DNA of 64,000 nt, taken from NCBI RefSeq assembly GCF_019393635.1, contig NC_057862.1:412404169-412468168 (forward strand), written 5' to 3'. The notes under the pieces were generated by a model. It did no database searches, was not told where the DNA came from, and was given only the letters and a program-made list of their open reading frames with translations. Below, piece after piece: positions 44,235-55,345 of the stretch (position 1 is the stretch's first letter; every line of letters starts with the position of its first letter). Origin of the DNA: Dromiciops gliroides (lineage: Eukaryota; Chordata; Mammalia; Microbiotheria; Microbiotheriidae). A program made the position numbers and the translations under genes.

Positions 44235-45010
44235 CTCATCAGCATGCATTAATACATACATAAAACATAAACTATAACCCATCACTTCTACTCTACTCTC
44301 CAGGGATGTAGGAAAGACTCCCAGGAGACTTGTGGGCCTGCTGAACAGATTTCACTTTCCTCTCAGTCTGTACTGTCTGAGCAACAGTTGCAAGCCAGAT
44401 CTTCTGACTGATGATTTCTTCTCCTGATCTAATGTGTGTTTAGAGGAAGAAAAGGAGGTGTGAGAGAAGGAGCAACCATTACTTTAAAAAGGTAGTCAAG
44501 GGGGCAGCTAGGTGGCGCAGTGGATAAAACACCAGCCCTGGATTCAGGAGGACCAGAGTTCAAATCCGGCCTCAGACACTTGACACTTACTAGCTGTGTG
44601 ACCCTGGGCAAGTCACTTAACCCTCATTGCCCCGCAAAAAAAAAAAAAAAGTAGTCAAGGATGAATCATTACCTAGAAAAAGCCAATTTTCTGTGAGCAA
44701 AAGATGGAAAGAGTGCGAGAAGAAGAGATTTAAGTTGAAGAGGCATTTGTCAGTGTTGTTCATGACCCAGGAAGCACTCCTCTCCCACAAAGAGTTCCAG
44801 CCTTTTGCAGACCCATATGCCGTATCTTGGGCTTTCTTAGTTCTTCTAACTGCAAAAAGAATCAGGTCAGTGGTCATCACCTTCTCTAAAAAGCTGTGTA
44901 GTTTAAAGAATCACTTCTGGCTGGGCAACAACCATCACCCACCTCTGGAATTCTTGGCCTCTCAAAATCATGAGGTAGCTTCTGATCTGTAAGCATCCAT
45001 TTCTCAGGAT
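44235..45010 (+). repeat. unclassified repeat B, forward copy, containing repeat A copy 2
   Basis: The outer parts (44240-44400 and 44830-45010) match the reverse complement of 48755-49312. Shared landmarks include CTCCAGGGA, GACTCCCAGGAGACTTGTGGG, GATTTCACTTTCCTCTCA and CTCTGGCTGGGCAAC-type. The inner part, 44411-44812, is repeat A with a SINE. The inverted copy lacks repeat A, so A appears to be a separate insertion. Confidence 0.8.
44501..44650 (+). mobile_element. MAR1-type SINE inside repeat A
   Basis: TSD GTAGTCAAG at 44492-44500 and 44651-44659, extended by the shared A-run. Full-length with A-tail. Confidence 0.94.
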
Positions 45011-45047
45011 TAATACTCATTCACCAATGCTCAGAGAAAGAAACACA

Positions 45048-45092
45048 AAGCAGCAGCAGTAGCAGCAGCAGCAGCAGTGGCAGCAGCAGCAG
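45048..45092. repeat. (AGC)n trinucleotide repeat
   Basis: About 14 AGC units with one AGT and one GGC interruption. Not in a coding frame of any recognised gene. Confidence 0.95.
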
Positions 45093-45099
45093 GGCCTTG

Positions 45100-45690
45100 A
45101 GATCCCATCTGTGCCAGGATGCTTGTCTTCCTGAAGGCCTTCAATAATTGGCACTTCTTTTTTTGTCATCTGTACCAATCTGGTAAGTGCGAGGTAGAAC
45201 CTAAATTGTTTTAATTTGTATTCCCCTAATTATTAATGATTTGGAAAATCATTTTTCCTTTTTTAATTCTGAATTTAATAAATACCAAAAAAGACAGACA
45301 GAAAGTGTGAGAACATTTCCATATTACAAAGTGTAACAGGGGATTATCTCTGTTACTTACAACTTGTTCTTTAAAGTATACAATAAATTCAACGTGTTAC
45401 TTTCAAAGTTGTCTTCCTTATTTCTGTTTCTGTTTGAACTTCTTCCTGTTCTATGCATTTTTAAAAATGTTTCAACTACTCTTTTTTTTTTCCTTTTTCT
45501 TTCTTCTTTTTTTTTTTTTGGCAACTCTACCACTGGCTCCCCTCCCCTTCCCAAATACTCATGAAATTAAAAGAGAAAGAAAAACACAACCCTTATAAAC
45601 AAATAAGCATAGTCAACCAAAACAAATCCACACATTTTCCATATCTGAATATGTATATCTCATCCTACACCTTGATTCCATCAACTCTGT
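45100..45690 (-). mobile_element. L1 LINE fragments, antisense
   Basis: CAGGATGCTTGTCTTCCTGAAGGCC, TTTTTGTCATCTGTACCAATCTGG and TAATTTGTATTCCCCTAATTATTAATGATTTGG match the antisense L1 region at 48070-48190. The part from 45530 on (CCTTCCCAAATACTCATGAAATTAAAAGAG) is antisense 3' UTR. The two pieces are not contiguous in L1 order. Confidence 0.7.
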
Positions 45691-45694
45691 TGGG

Positions 45695-46803
45695 AAAACT
45701 GGAAGGCAGCCTGGCAGAAATTGGGCATAGACCAATGCCTTACACCATTTAACCAAGATAAGGTCAAAATGGATACATTACCTAGATATAAAGGGAGATA
45801 TTAAAAGAAAATTTGAAGAACATAGAACATATCAGTCTTGTGGGTAGGTGAAGGATTTACGAATAAACAAGAGATAGAGAGCATTATGAGGTGTAAAATG
45901 GCTAATTTATGTCAAATGAAAAAGGTTTTGTACAAATAGCCAAGATCAGAAGGAAAGCAGAAAATTGGGGGGAAAGGAACTTATAGACAATATCTTAGAT
46001 AAAGGTCTCATATCTCAAATATACAAAGAACTTTTTCAAATCTATAAGAAAATGAGTCATTCTCCAGTTGATATATAGTCAAAGGATATGAACAGGCAGT
46101 TTTTCAATGAAGAAACCAAAAAAGTTTATAGTCATATGAAAAAATGTTCTAAATCATTGTTGATTAGAGAAATGTAAATTTTAAAACTTTGAGATATCCT
46201 TTTACACCTCTAAGATTGGCTAAAATGATAGAAGGGAAAAGTGACAAATGTTTGAGGTGATGTGGAAAAACTGCGCTACTAATTCACTGTTAATGGAACT
46301 TATGAACTAATCTAACTATTTTGGAGATCAATCTGAAATTATGTCCAAAGAGTTGTCCCATACCTTTTGACCTAGCAATACCATAATTAGGTCTATTTCC
46401 CAAGATGATTAGGGAATAAGGAAAAGAACCTCTATGTTCTAAAATATTTGTAGTGGCTCTCCTTGTGGTGGAAAAGAACTAGAAGTTGTGGGGATGCCTA
46501 TCAATTAGGGAATGGCTAAACAAGTTGTGGTATATGATTGTAATGGAATACTACTGTGCTATAAAAAATTATGAGTGATGATTTTAGAAAAACATGAAAA
46601 GACTTGCTCAAAAAAACAAAGAGTGAAATGAACAGAACCAAGAGAACATTGTATACAGTAACAGCAATATTGTTTTAAGAACAACTTTGAGCAATAGTCA
46701 TTTTGACTATTATAAATACCCAAATTAACTACAAAGGATTTATGAAGGAAGACTATATCTGAATCCAGAGGAAGGACTGATAGAAGTTTATATAGTATAC
46801 TTT

Positions 46804-46846
<43 letters not shown>

Positions 46847-47130
46847 TATATATATATATATGTATGTATGCATGTATGTATGTATATCTATATCTATATC
46901 TACATATATACATACACATATATTTGTGTCTAAAGGTAGCCATCTCTAGGGCAGAGGGGGAGGGAGGGGGATAAAAGAAAGTTACATGATAACTTTATTA
47001 TATACTTAAAAGGAAAGGCAAATTATACAAAACAGATTTATAGTTTCATGTGAAATCCTCTTTTTTATTTTTTTGTTGTTATAAAAATGCTCGTTTTATT
47101 TAAGTTCAGAATAAAAAAAAGAAAAACAAG
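45695..47130 (+). mobile_element. L1 LINE, ORF2 C-terminal region and 3' UTR, 5'-truncated
   Basis: Starts TGGGAAAACTGGAAGGCAGCCTGG and continues through CCTAGCAATACCATAATTAGG, AATTAGGGAATGGCTAAACAAG and TGTAATGGAATACTACTGTGCTATAAAAAATTATGAG, all conserved L1 ORF2 C-terminal blocks. The 3' UTR has a (TA)n microsatellite (46813-46862) and ends near AATAAAAAAAAG. Frame is broken throughout. Confidence 0.9.
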
Positions 47131-47244
47131 TATTGGATACAGATAAAAATATGTAGCATCAAAGCACCTCAGTAGTATAAAATAAAGTATTCTTCAAGCA
47201 AAAAAAAAAAGAACTTGGAGCTAAAGTTGAAAAAAAAGAGGTGA

Positions 47245-47392
47245 CGGGGCAGCTAGATGGCACAGTGGATAGAGCACCGGCCCTGGAGTCAGGAGTACCT
47301 GAGTTCAAATCCGGCCTCAGACACTTAACACTTACTACCTGTGTGACCCTGGGCAAGTCACTTAACCCCAATTGCCTCACTAAAAAAAAAAA
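47245..47392 (+). mobile_element. MAR1-type SINE
   Basis: AAAGAGGTGA flanks it at about 47235-47244 and 47394-47403. Confidence 0.94.
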
Positions 47393-47440
47393 AAAAGAGG
47401 TGAGTAGTTTACTTCATCATTAGTCCTCTGGAGTGGTGGT

Positions 47441-47613
47441 GGGTTTTTTTGGGGTTTTTTGGTTTGTTGTTTTTTTTTTGCAGGGAAATGGGGGTTAAGT
47501 CACTTGCTCAGGGTCACACAGCTAGTAAGTGTTAAGTGTCTGAGGCCGGATTTGAACTCAGGTACTCCTGAATGCAGGGCCGGTGCTCTATCCACTGCGC
47601 CATCTAGCTGGCC
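47441..47613 (-). mobile_element. MAR1-type SINE
   Basis: TSD CTGGAGTGGTGGT at 47428-47440 and 47614-47626 is perfect. With the previous SINE it forms an inverted pair separated by about 50 bp. Confidence 0.96.
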
Positions 47614-48754
47614 CTGGAGTGGTGGTTTGTCATTGCATTGATGCAAATTCTTAATTCTTTCTAAGTTTGTCTTTACAATGTTGTTATTAACTATATAAAT
47701 TATTCTTTTGGTTCTGTTCACTTTACTCTCTATCAGTTCATACCAATCTTCCCAGGTTCCTCTAAAAACCATTCCCTTATTATTTTCTTACAGTAAAATA
47801 ATATTCCATTGTATTATTAATATGTCATAATTTATTTAGCCATCCCCCAATTAATGGATACCCCCATGGTTCTTAGTTCTTTGCTACAACAACAACAAAA
47901 AATTATAATGTTTTTACATGTGAGTTTTTTTTCCTTCTTTCTTTGATCCTTTTGAGCTATAGGCCTAGATGTGGTATAGTTGAGCCAAAAGGGTATTTTT
48001 TCGTTTAGTGATTAGTATAGTTCCAAATTGCTATCCAGAATGGTTAGAAAAATTCACATCCCCACCAACAGTGTGCCATGGTGCTTGTATTCCTGAAGTC
48101 TATCCAACAACTGGGATTTTCTTTTTTTTCTCATCTTTACCAATCTGATTGTTTTAATTTGCATTTCCCTAATTATTAATGATTTGGAGTATTTTTAATA
48201 GTTGTTAAGAGATTTTTTCCTCCTTTGAAAACTGCCAGCTTATACCCTTATTTATCAGGGAATTTTATACATATATTCACACATATATATACACACATGT
48301 TATATACATATATGTGTGTGTGTATATATATATATATATATAATATGTGTATATGAATTAGTTTCTCATCTATCTTCAATACTGGACATTTATCATAGAA
48401 ATTTGCTGCAAAGATTTTTCTCCCAGCTAACTGTTTCCCTTCTTATTTTAATTATACTGATTGTCTTTGTGTAAAACCTTTTCAATTTTATGTATTCAAA
48501 ATTTTCCTTTTTTTTTCTATGATTCCCTTTATTCCTGGTATGAGCATGAACTCATATTCTAACCATAGTTTCAAAAGGTATTTTACTCCTTGCTTTTCTA
48601 ATTTGCTTACCTTTCTAGTCTCCTTGCACATCAATTCTCTCTTACTCTTTAATCCAACCATACTGGACTAGTTCCTGTTACACATAAATGACACTACACC
48701 TCACTTCCCTCTCTACCCTACACGAAACATACTCCCTCCTCATCTCTGCCTCTT

Positions 48755-49312
48755 GGGAGCTTGAGAAATGGATGTTTCCAGACCTTCAGAAGCTTCTTCA
48801 TGATTTTAGGAGATCAGGAATTCCAAAGATGGGTGATGGTTGCCCAGCCAGAGATGATTCTTGAAGCTATATACCTTTTATTTGTTTGGTTGGAGTTTTT
48901 TGTGTGGGGCAATGGGGGTTAAGTGACTTGCCCAGGGTCACACAGCTAGTTAAGTGTCAAGTGTCTGAGACTGGATTTGAACTCAGGTACTCCTGAATCC
49001 AGGGCCAGCGCTTTAAGCACTGCACCATCTAGCTGCCCCCAAAGCTATATACCTTTTGAGAGGAGGTAATGACCATTGACCTCAACCTTTTTTGTAGCTA
49101 GAAGGACTGAGGAAGCTCAAGATAAGCCCTGGCTAGCCAAAATATCTGAAATTAGATTGTTGTGCACACAGTACAGATTGAGAGGAAAGTGAAATCTGTT
49201 CAACAGTCCCACAAGTCTCCTGGGAGTCTTTCTTATCTCCCTGGAGAATAGCATAAAAGTGATGGGTTTAGTTTATGTTTTAGTATGTGCTCAAGTATGT
49301 TTTTGTTAAGAC
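48755..49312 (-). repeat. unclassified repeat B, inverted copy
   Basis: Reverse complement of 44235-44400 plus 44830-45010, minus repeat A. Contains a SINE at 48880-49041. Confidence 0.8.
48880..49041 (-). mobile_element. MAR1-type SINE inside repeat B
   Basis: TSD AAGCTATATACCTTTT at 48864-48879 and 49042-49057, 16 bp and perfect. Confidence 0.97.
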
Positions 49313-49570
49313 TCAGATCAAATGCCTTCTACAAAAAAAACAAAAAACAAAAAACACCCTTTCCTGATCCCTCTCCCCAGGTGATATTTTATTTTACTTC
49401 CTCTCAAAATCAACTTGCATTTATTTCTATTATGCTTTTTATTTATATTATATGATTATACTTACATATATTCATGTTGTCTCCCCCATTAGAATGTTAG
49501 CTCCTTGAGAGTAGTTTCTGTTTCATTTATGTCTTTGAATTTCCAGTGCCTAGCACAGTGACAGGTTAAA
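49313..49570 (+). mobile_element. L2 LINE 3' end
   Basis: CCATTAGAATGTTAGCTCCTTGAGAG and TTTCCAGTGCCTAGCACAGTGACAGG are the L2 terminus. Confidence 0.85.
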
Positions 49571-49574
49571 CCCC

Positions 49575-51200
49575 TCTACATGCACAAGTGACCCCATTCC
49601 ACCCTGTCTCCTCCAAGAGATTGCCCCCTTGGTTGTCCCCATTTCCTCATTTATTTTCAGTCTCTCCCTATCTACTAGCTTCTTCCCTACTGTCCAAATA
49701 CACAAATGTTCCCCTCACCATCAAAGAACCCTTGATGCATCCATCCCACTATCATCTCATATCTCTCCTGCCTTTTGTGGCTAAACTTTTTGAGAAGACC
49801 ATCTACAACTGGTGCCCCTACTTCCTTTCTTTCCACTTTCTTCTTAATTTTCTACAGCTTAATTTACAAGCTCATCATTCAACCAAAACTACCTTTTCCA
49901 TAGTTGCCAAATGACTTCTTAATTGCCGAATCTAATGGCCTTTTTCTATCTTCATCCTTCTTGACTTCTCTTCAGCCTTTGATACTTTAAGTACCTTCTT
50001 CTTCTTGATACTGTGGACTAATACCTAGTGTTTCCATGACACTAATTTATCCTGGTTCTCTTACTTTAATGATTACACCTTCCCAGTTTGCTTTGCTGGA
50101 TTTTTGTCCAGGTCACACCAACTAAAGATGATTGGCCCCTTGTTCCCTCTTCTCTTTTCCCTCTATGCTTTTTCATTAGGTGATCTCATTAGCTCTCATG
50201 GATTTAATTATTATATGGATTATATATATATTATATATGGATTTATATATTATTATAGATGGATTATATACACATATTATATATGGGTTTATAATTATGT
50301 GTTATTATAATTATATGTTGATGATTCTCAAATCTATTTATCCAGTTCTAACATTTCTCCAACCTTCAGACTTGTATCTCCAACTGTCTATTGGACATCT
50401 TGATCTGGAAGTACCATAGACATCTTAAATTCACCATGGGTAAAACTGAACTCATTTTTCCCTGCAAGCCTTCCCTTCTTCCTAATTTCCCTATTACTAT
50501 TGAGGGTACCCAAGAAAAAGTTTATGGAGTGAAGAGAAGATGGGAAGAGGAACACCTTACTCTCATCAGAATTGGCTCAAAGAAGGAATAACATACACAC
50601 TCAAGTGGGCATAGTAATATACTTTTGCCCTGAGGGAAAGTGGGAGGGGAAGAGGATAAGGGGGGAGGGATGAAGGCAGGGAGGGCAGATTGGGGGAGGG
50701 GGCAGTCAGAAGCAAAGCAATTTTGAGGAGGGATAGAGTAAAAGAAGATAGAAAATTGAGTAAATATCATGGGGAGCAAATAGGATGGAGGGAAACACAG
50801 CAATAGTAACTGGGGGAAAATATGAAGCAGAGGCAAGAGCAATGTAAAATGAGGAGGACAATGATAATTAGGATTAGGATGATAGTGGTGGTGGTGGTGG
50901 TACTTACTTTGCTGGGCTATTGTGAAGAAAATTCTTTGTCAGGTATAAGGTACTATATAAATGTTAGCTATCATTGTTGTTGCAATAATCAAACTCAAGG
51001 GTTTTTTGTAAGGAAATCTCCCTTTAAAGTATTATACTATTGAGGGTACCACCATTTTCTTTGTCACCCAAGTTAGGTGTGATCCTTGATGCCTCACTCT
51101 ATCTAACCCATATGGATATGTCACCCATGTCCAATGAACTGAGAGGAATCCACTGCCCCCTCCTCTCCCAAAGCCACTTGTTCCATTTTTGAATAATGCT
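49575..51200 (+). mobile_element. L2 LINE, RT region, split by a composite element
   Basis: AAACTTTTTGAGAAGACCATCTAC, CATTCAACCAAAACTACCTTTTCC, GGTGATCTCATTAGCTCTCATGG (FSLGDLISSHGFNY) and TATTGGACATCTTGATCTGGAAG..GGGTAAAACTGAACTCATTTT are ordered L2 RT-domain blocks. A (AT)n tract near 50205-50300 displaces the YADD position. The L2 resumes at 51037 (TATTGAGGGTACCACC). Confidence 0.88.
50518..51036 (+). mobile_element. composite L1-derived element with MIR-like end
   Basis: The first 260 bases (GGCTCAAAGAAGGAATAACATACACACTC, then A/G-rich with GCAGTCAGAAGCAAAGC) match the L1 region between ORF1 and ORF2 found in reverse at 61740-62050. It then joins ACTTTGCTGGGCTATTGTGAAGAAAATTCTTTGTCAGGTATAAGGTACTATATAAATG, a MIR/THER1-like end. 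TACTATTGAGGGTACC lies on both sides (about 50496-50511 and 51034-51049), so it inserted as one unit. Confidence 0.75.
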
Positions 51201-51205
51201 AATTC

Positions 51206-51407
51206 AGGGGTTCTTAACCTAGGGCAATGAATTTCTTTTTGTTAAATTTTAATAGCTCTATTTCAAGTTGTTTGGCATCCTTTGTGTATACTATGTATTT
51301 TATTTTATGCATTTAAAACTATTATTATGAGAAGGGGTCCATAGGCTTTGTCAAGCTGCCAAAATTGGGGAGAGGGGTCCATAATACACAAAAAGTTAAG
51401 AACCTCT
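51206..51407 (-). mobile_element. hAT-type MITE
   Basis: Ends CAGGGGTTCTTAACCT and AGTTAAGAACCTCTG are near-perfect inverted repeats. Flanks TGCTAATT and CTCTAATC share 5 of 8 bases, compatible with an old 8-bp hAT duplication. The interior is the reverse complement of the 34498 element (GAAGGGGTCCATAGGCTTTGTCAAGCTGCC). Confidence 0.82.
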
Positions 51408-51835
51408 GCTCTAATCTCAATTCAGAAGTTTCTCCTCATAAAGGCTGAAATCTGCTTCTGCAACTTCTCCCTGGTTCCTAGTTCTGCCCTCTAAGGTTAA
51501 GTAAAACAGCTGTATTTTTTCATCTGCATGAGTCCTTCAAATACTTGGAGATAGCTGTCAAGTCCTTAACAAAGTCTATTCTTCTCTTGCCTAAACATCC
51601 GGGTATAGCATGCCCCCTAGGTCCCTTCCCTTCCTTTTCCCTTTCCTATGGGTGTTCTCCACCTTAACAACATCCCTCCTGAATGGGATGTACAAAGCTG
51701 AAGGTGCGGTTTGATCTAGGCAGAGTCTAATGCCTATCACGTACACTGTTCTGGGCACTGGGCCCCTCTTTATACAAACTACAGTTGCAGTAGATTTATT
51801 TGGCTTCCACATCACATTGTTGACCTACATTAATC
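51408..51835 (-). mobile_element. CR1/L3 LINE RT-region fragment, antisense
   Basis: TAGTTCTGCCCTCTAAGG, TCCTTCAAATACTTGGAGATAGCTGTCAAGTCC, GTTTGATCTAGGCAGAGTCTAATG and CATCACATTGTTGACC are antisense CR1/L3 blocks in order. Confidence 0.8.
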
Positions 51836-51915
51836 CATTGATTAATTAACTCATTGAACAAACATTTGTTAATATTCTACTATATGCAGGTGCTGGGCTA
51901 GGCACTCTTGGGCTT
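51836..51915 (-). mobile_element. L2 LINE 3' end, antisense
   Basis: TTGAACAAACATTTGTTAATATTCTACTATATGCAGG. Confidence 0.75.
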
Positions 51916-52304
51916 AGAATCCACTCACCCCCAAGATGTTTTTCAGACACACTGTAATCTAGCCCAGGTCACATGGTATGGGGCACCGTGGCTTTCAAGA
52001 AGCCACATCAATCTTCTCTCTCCATCAGAGTCCTCGATAAATGTCAGTGTCAGTACAGTGAGGTTGGATAGCAATGATGACAATGGAGATTCAATTGTGA
52101 AAGAGGCTCCTCTAATCCACTACCGCCCAAATCTACATTCCACTGTCCCTCTCTTACCACAGTCTCAATGAGAGGCAGAGGCTGGAGCCAAAACCAGGGA
52201 AGTATCATTGATGACAGCCATAAGAGTACTTCCCCTAGTAAGCAATGGTGGCCTTCTTTTATCTGGACCCCCGCAGTGATAGAGGGCTGAAGGCACTGTT
52301 AGGA

Positions 52305-52795
52305 TGAGGTAGCTAGGTGGCACAGTGGATAGAACATAGGTCATGGAATTAAGAAGAATCCTGCCTTAGACACTTAACTATATGACCCTGGGCAAGTCAC
52401 TTAGTTTCTCTCAGTCTCAGTGTCCTCATCTGTAAAATGAAGATAATAACAGTACCTATTTCCTGGGGTTGTGGTGAAGATCAAATGAATTAAGATATGT
52501 AAAGTGACTTGCAAACCTTTTTGTTGTTCATTTGTTTCAGTCATGTCTGACTCTTCATGAGCCCGTTTGGGGTTTTCTTGGCAAAAATACTGGAGTGGTT
52601 TGCCATTTCCTTTACCAGATCATTTTCCAGGTGAGGAAACTGAGTCAAACAGAGTGACTTGCCCATGGTCACACAGATAATATGTGTCTAAAACCAGATT
52701 TGAACTCAGGAAGATGAGTCTTCCTGACTCCACACCTGGCACTCTATCCACTGAGCCACTTAGCTGACCCTTGTAAACCTTAAAGTGCTAGTGAT
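52305..52795 (+). mobile_element. THER1/MIR-type SINE split by an RTE-tailed SINE
   Basis: Head GGTAGCTAGGTGGCACAGTGG, core GACCCTGGGCAAGTCAC, CTCATCTGTAAAATGAAGAT, then an interruption at TTGCAAACC. After the insert it ends TTAAAGTGCTAGTG and passes into a (TGATGG)n tract to 52850. Confidence 0.93.
52520..52769 (-). mobile_element. RTESINE-type element inside THER1
   Basis: TTTGTTTCAGTCATGTCTGACTCTTCATGA to the head ACTTAGCTGACCC. TSD CTTGCAAACCTT (52508-52519) against CTTGTAAACCTT (52770-52781). Confidence 0.95.
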
Positions 52796-52849
52796 GATGA
52801 TGGTGGTGGTGGTGATAATGATGATGATGATGATGGCCGTGGTGGTGGT

Positions 52850-53285
52850 GGTGATTAGCACATAGTGATGGATGAATGAGTAGCTGATGACTAGCAAGTG
52901 GTAGCTACAAGTACACTTCATGGAGAGCAGCTGAGACTCCATTCTCAGAACACTCCAAGTTAGAGTGATGGTTATGGGCATAGTGGATACCAACTACAGG
53001 AATCAGTATCATTGGTGAGTAATCAGAGAAATACTTGACCTAGGTAGAGTTAAGAACTACAGACCCATGCCTTTCCACTTCCATGGAGATTCTCATCTGC
53101 AACCATACTGGATTAAATATGGTGATGTAAACCAGCACTCACAAGGACCGGGCTCATTATGTGGACCTTCTTCCTGGGGTATCTCTCTGGCTCATGCCTC
53201 CCTACAAAACATTAGAATCTGGCTTTCCCCAACTGCCTCTAGGATCTCCTCTGGGAAATTCATCATTTGATTCATTTTGCTGCTA
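52850..53285. other. unclassified non-coding stretch
   Basis: No gene or repeat family recognised. Confidence 0.4.
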
Positions 53286-53535
53286 ACCAATCAATCAATA
53301 AGTAAATATTTGTTAGGCACTTACTGGGTTTCCCTTGAGAACATCAGAATTTGTCTTATGTAATGGAATCATAGGATCATAGGTTTTGAGCTAGAAGGAG
53401 AACCTTAGAGGCCCCTCTAGTCCAATCCCTTCATTTTCCAGATAAGGAAACTGACACCTAGAGAGTTTGAGTAACTTATCCAAGGTCACAAAGGTAGTAA
53501 GTGCAAAGCCAGAATTTGAATTTAAGTCCTTTGGC
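53285..53535 (-). mobile_element. L2 terminus then MIR-like/CR1-L3-ended SINE, both antisense
   Basis: CAATAAGTAAATATTTGTTAGGCACTTACTGGG (L2 terminus), then TCATAGGTTTTGAGCTAGAAGGAGAACCTTAGAGGCCCCTCTAGTCC and GATAAGGAAACTGACACC..AAGGTCACAAAGGTAG. Confidence 0.75.
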
Positions 53536-53763
53536 CCCAAATCCAGAACCATTTTTAGTATATATGCCAAACTTTAAATTCAAATTTAAAAATATGTAGA
53601 GAAAGGATCCTTGGCTCCCATGTAAGTACCCAGGATAATAAGAGACAAAATATATAGCAGGATTCATTTAATAGCAGAAAAATGCAAAGGGCTGACACCC
53701 CAATTCATAAACAGTCAAGACCCTTTCTCTATCAGATAGCCATTACCTAAACATAATCTAGAG

Positions 53764-54022
53764 ACGGCAGCTAGATGGCTCAGTGCATAGAGTGCCAGGC
53801 CTGGAGTCAGGAAGACTGAGTTCAAATTCAGCCTCAGATATTTGCTAGCTACGTGACTCTGGGCAAATCACTTAGCCCTATTTATCCCAGTTTCTCACCT
53901 ATAAAATGAGCTGGGGGAAAGGAAATGACAAACCATTCCAGTATCTTTACCAAGAAAATCCCAAATGGAGTCATGAAGAATCAGACACAACTGGAAAATA
54001 ACTCAACAACAACAACAAAAAC
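53764..54022 (+). mobile_element. RTESINE-type element
   Basis: Head GGCAGCTAGATGGCTCAG, core, and RTE tail ending CAACTGGAAAATAACTCAACAACAACAAC. CTAGAGA occurs at both edges as a short TSD. Confidence 0.92.
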
Positions 54023-54448
54023 CTAGAGAGGCATGACCACTATATCATGCAAATGAGAGACTGGTTGAAAGAAGCTTTACCACCTGACTCCATTTCATCC
54101 AATGGAACACTGAAAAGAATAAACAACAACTCGTTCAAATTTGCTGTCAGAAACTCCAAATAAGACTGCTCTGCTACCCAATATTAGTGCCATCATAAAA
54201 CATGCTAAGTGACCAATGGAGAGCCACATTATATCAAGTAATTGTGAGATTAGGAAGCCTCCCAGTTGATAAAATAGGCAATGAATTTGAACTCACTTGT
54301 CGCCCATAAGAAAACCGATTGATCTTTGAACTCATAAGGACTTTCTCAGTATTAGGGTAACTGAAAGGAATACATTTAGACAGAGGACACAGGCCTGAAC
54401 TGAATATGAAGGGATGATATCTGTAAAGCATTTATTTTTTGTTTATCC
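54023..54448. other. unclassified non-coding stretch
   Basis: No gene or repeat family recognised. Confidence 0.4.
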
Positions 54449-54562
54449 TTGTTTTTTGTGAGGCAGGCAGGGTGGGATGGCTTGTCTTGGGGCTTGATTT
54501 GGACTCAGGGCCTACTGGGTCCAGGGCTGGTGCTTTGTCCACTGTGACACCTAGCTAACCTA
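54449..54562 (-). mobile_element. decayed MAR1-type SINE
   Basis: CCAGGGCTGGTGCTTTGTCCACTGTGACACCTAGCTAACC is the head; the rest is strongly mutated. Confidence 0.7.
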
Positions 54563-54659
54563 TGATGACATAATTAAAATAGGGTTGAGGGGCAGGAGGA
54601 ATGCACTGGGGGAGGAGGAAAGGGAGAGGTAGACTGGGGAGAGGTAGCTCACATGAAGG

Positions 54660-55345
54660 AAATAAGAAAAAGCTTATGGAGGGGAGGGGAAGAGGTGGAA
54701 GGAGTGTAGTTGTGAGTGAACCTTACTATCATTAGAATTGGCTCGAAGAGGTAATAACATACATACTCAAGTGAGTATATCAATATATTTTGCCCTGAGG
54801 AAAAGTGGGAGGGGAAGGAGAAAAGGGGTGGGGGGAGAAGAGGGGAAAGAAGGAAAGGCAGATTGGGGGAGGGAGCAGTAAAAAGCAAAACACTTTCAAG
54901 GAAGATAAAGATGTTCTGAATAACTGCACATGTATGACTTATATTGAATTGCTTGATTTCATAGGGAGGGTTGAGGAGGGAGGAAGAAAGAAAATTTAGA
55001 ACACAGAATAGCTCAAAGACCTTAATCTCATCAGAGTGGGCTCAAGGAGGAAATAACATACACACCCAATTGGGAGGAGTAATCTATCTAACCCTAAAGG
55101 AAAGTAGTAGGGGAAGAGAATAAGGAGTGAAGGGTGAGAGTAGGCAGAGTAGGGGAGGGAGCAGTCAGAAGCAAAACATTTTTGAAGAGGAAGAGGGTAA
55201 AAGAAGATAGAAAATAGAGTAAATATCATGGGAAGGAATAGAATGGAGGGAAATAGTTATGATGATTGACTATAATGGCAAAACATATGGTACCTACTTT
55301 GCTGGACTGTTGTGTAGAAAATTCTTTGTCAAGTTTAAGGTACTA
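54660..55345 (+). mobile_element. L1-derived A/G-rich units in tandem
   Basis: Two units (about 54660-54985 and 55010-55345) share AAATAACATACA..CTCA/CCCA, AAAG..GGGAGGGG and GCAGTCAGAAGC/GCAGTAAAAAGC with the 50518 element. Between them is an L1 3'-end piece (CATGTATGACTTATATTGAATTGCTTG). The second unit ends with the same MIR-like junction as at 50518 (ACTTTGCTGGACTGTTGTG..AGAAAATTCTTTGTCAAG). Confidence 0.7.

Larger units (their letters stand above)
47231..48620 (-). mobile_element. L1 LINE, 3' part, antisense, with two SINEs
   Basis: CTTCATCATTAGTCC, TAATATTCCATTGTATTATTAATATG, TTAGCCATCCCCCAATTAATGG and CAAATTGCTATCCAGAATGG are antisense L1 ORF2 C-terminal and 3' UTR blocks. A (TA)n tract at 48283-48345. 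Together with the previous element, two L1s sit tail to tail. Confidence 0.85.

Noticed and set aside
45048..45092. (AGC)n tract as a polyglutamine-coding exon
   Set aside because: No open frame or gene context around it; it sits beside L1 fragments.
47245..47613. Inverted SINE pair as a structural or regulatory hairpin
   Set aside because: Each SINE has its own TSD, so they are two independent insertions. Any hairpin is incidental.
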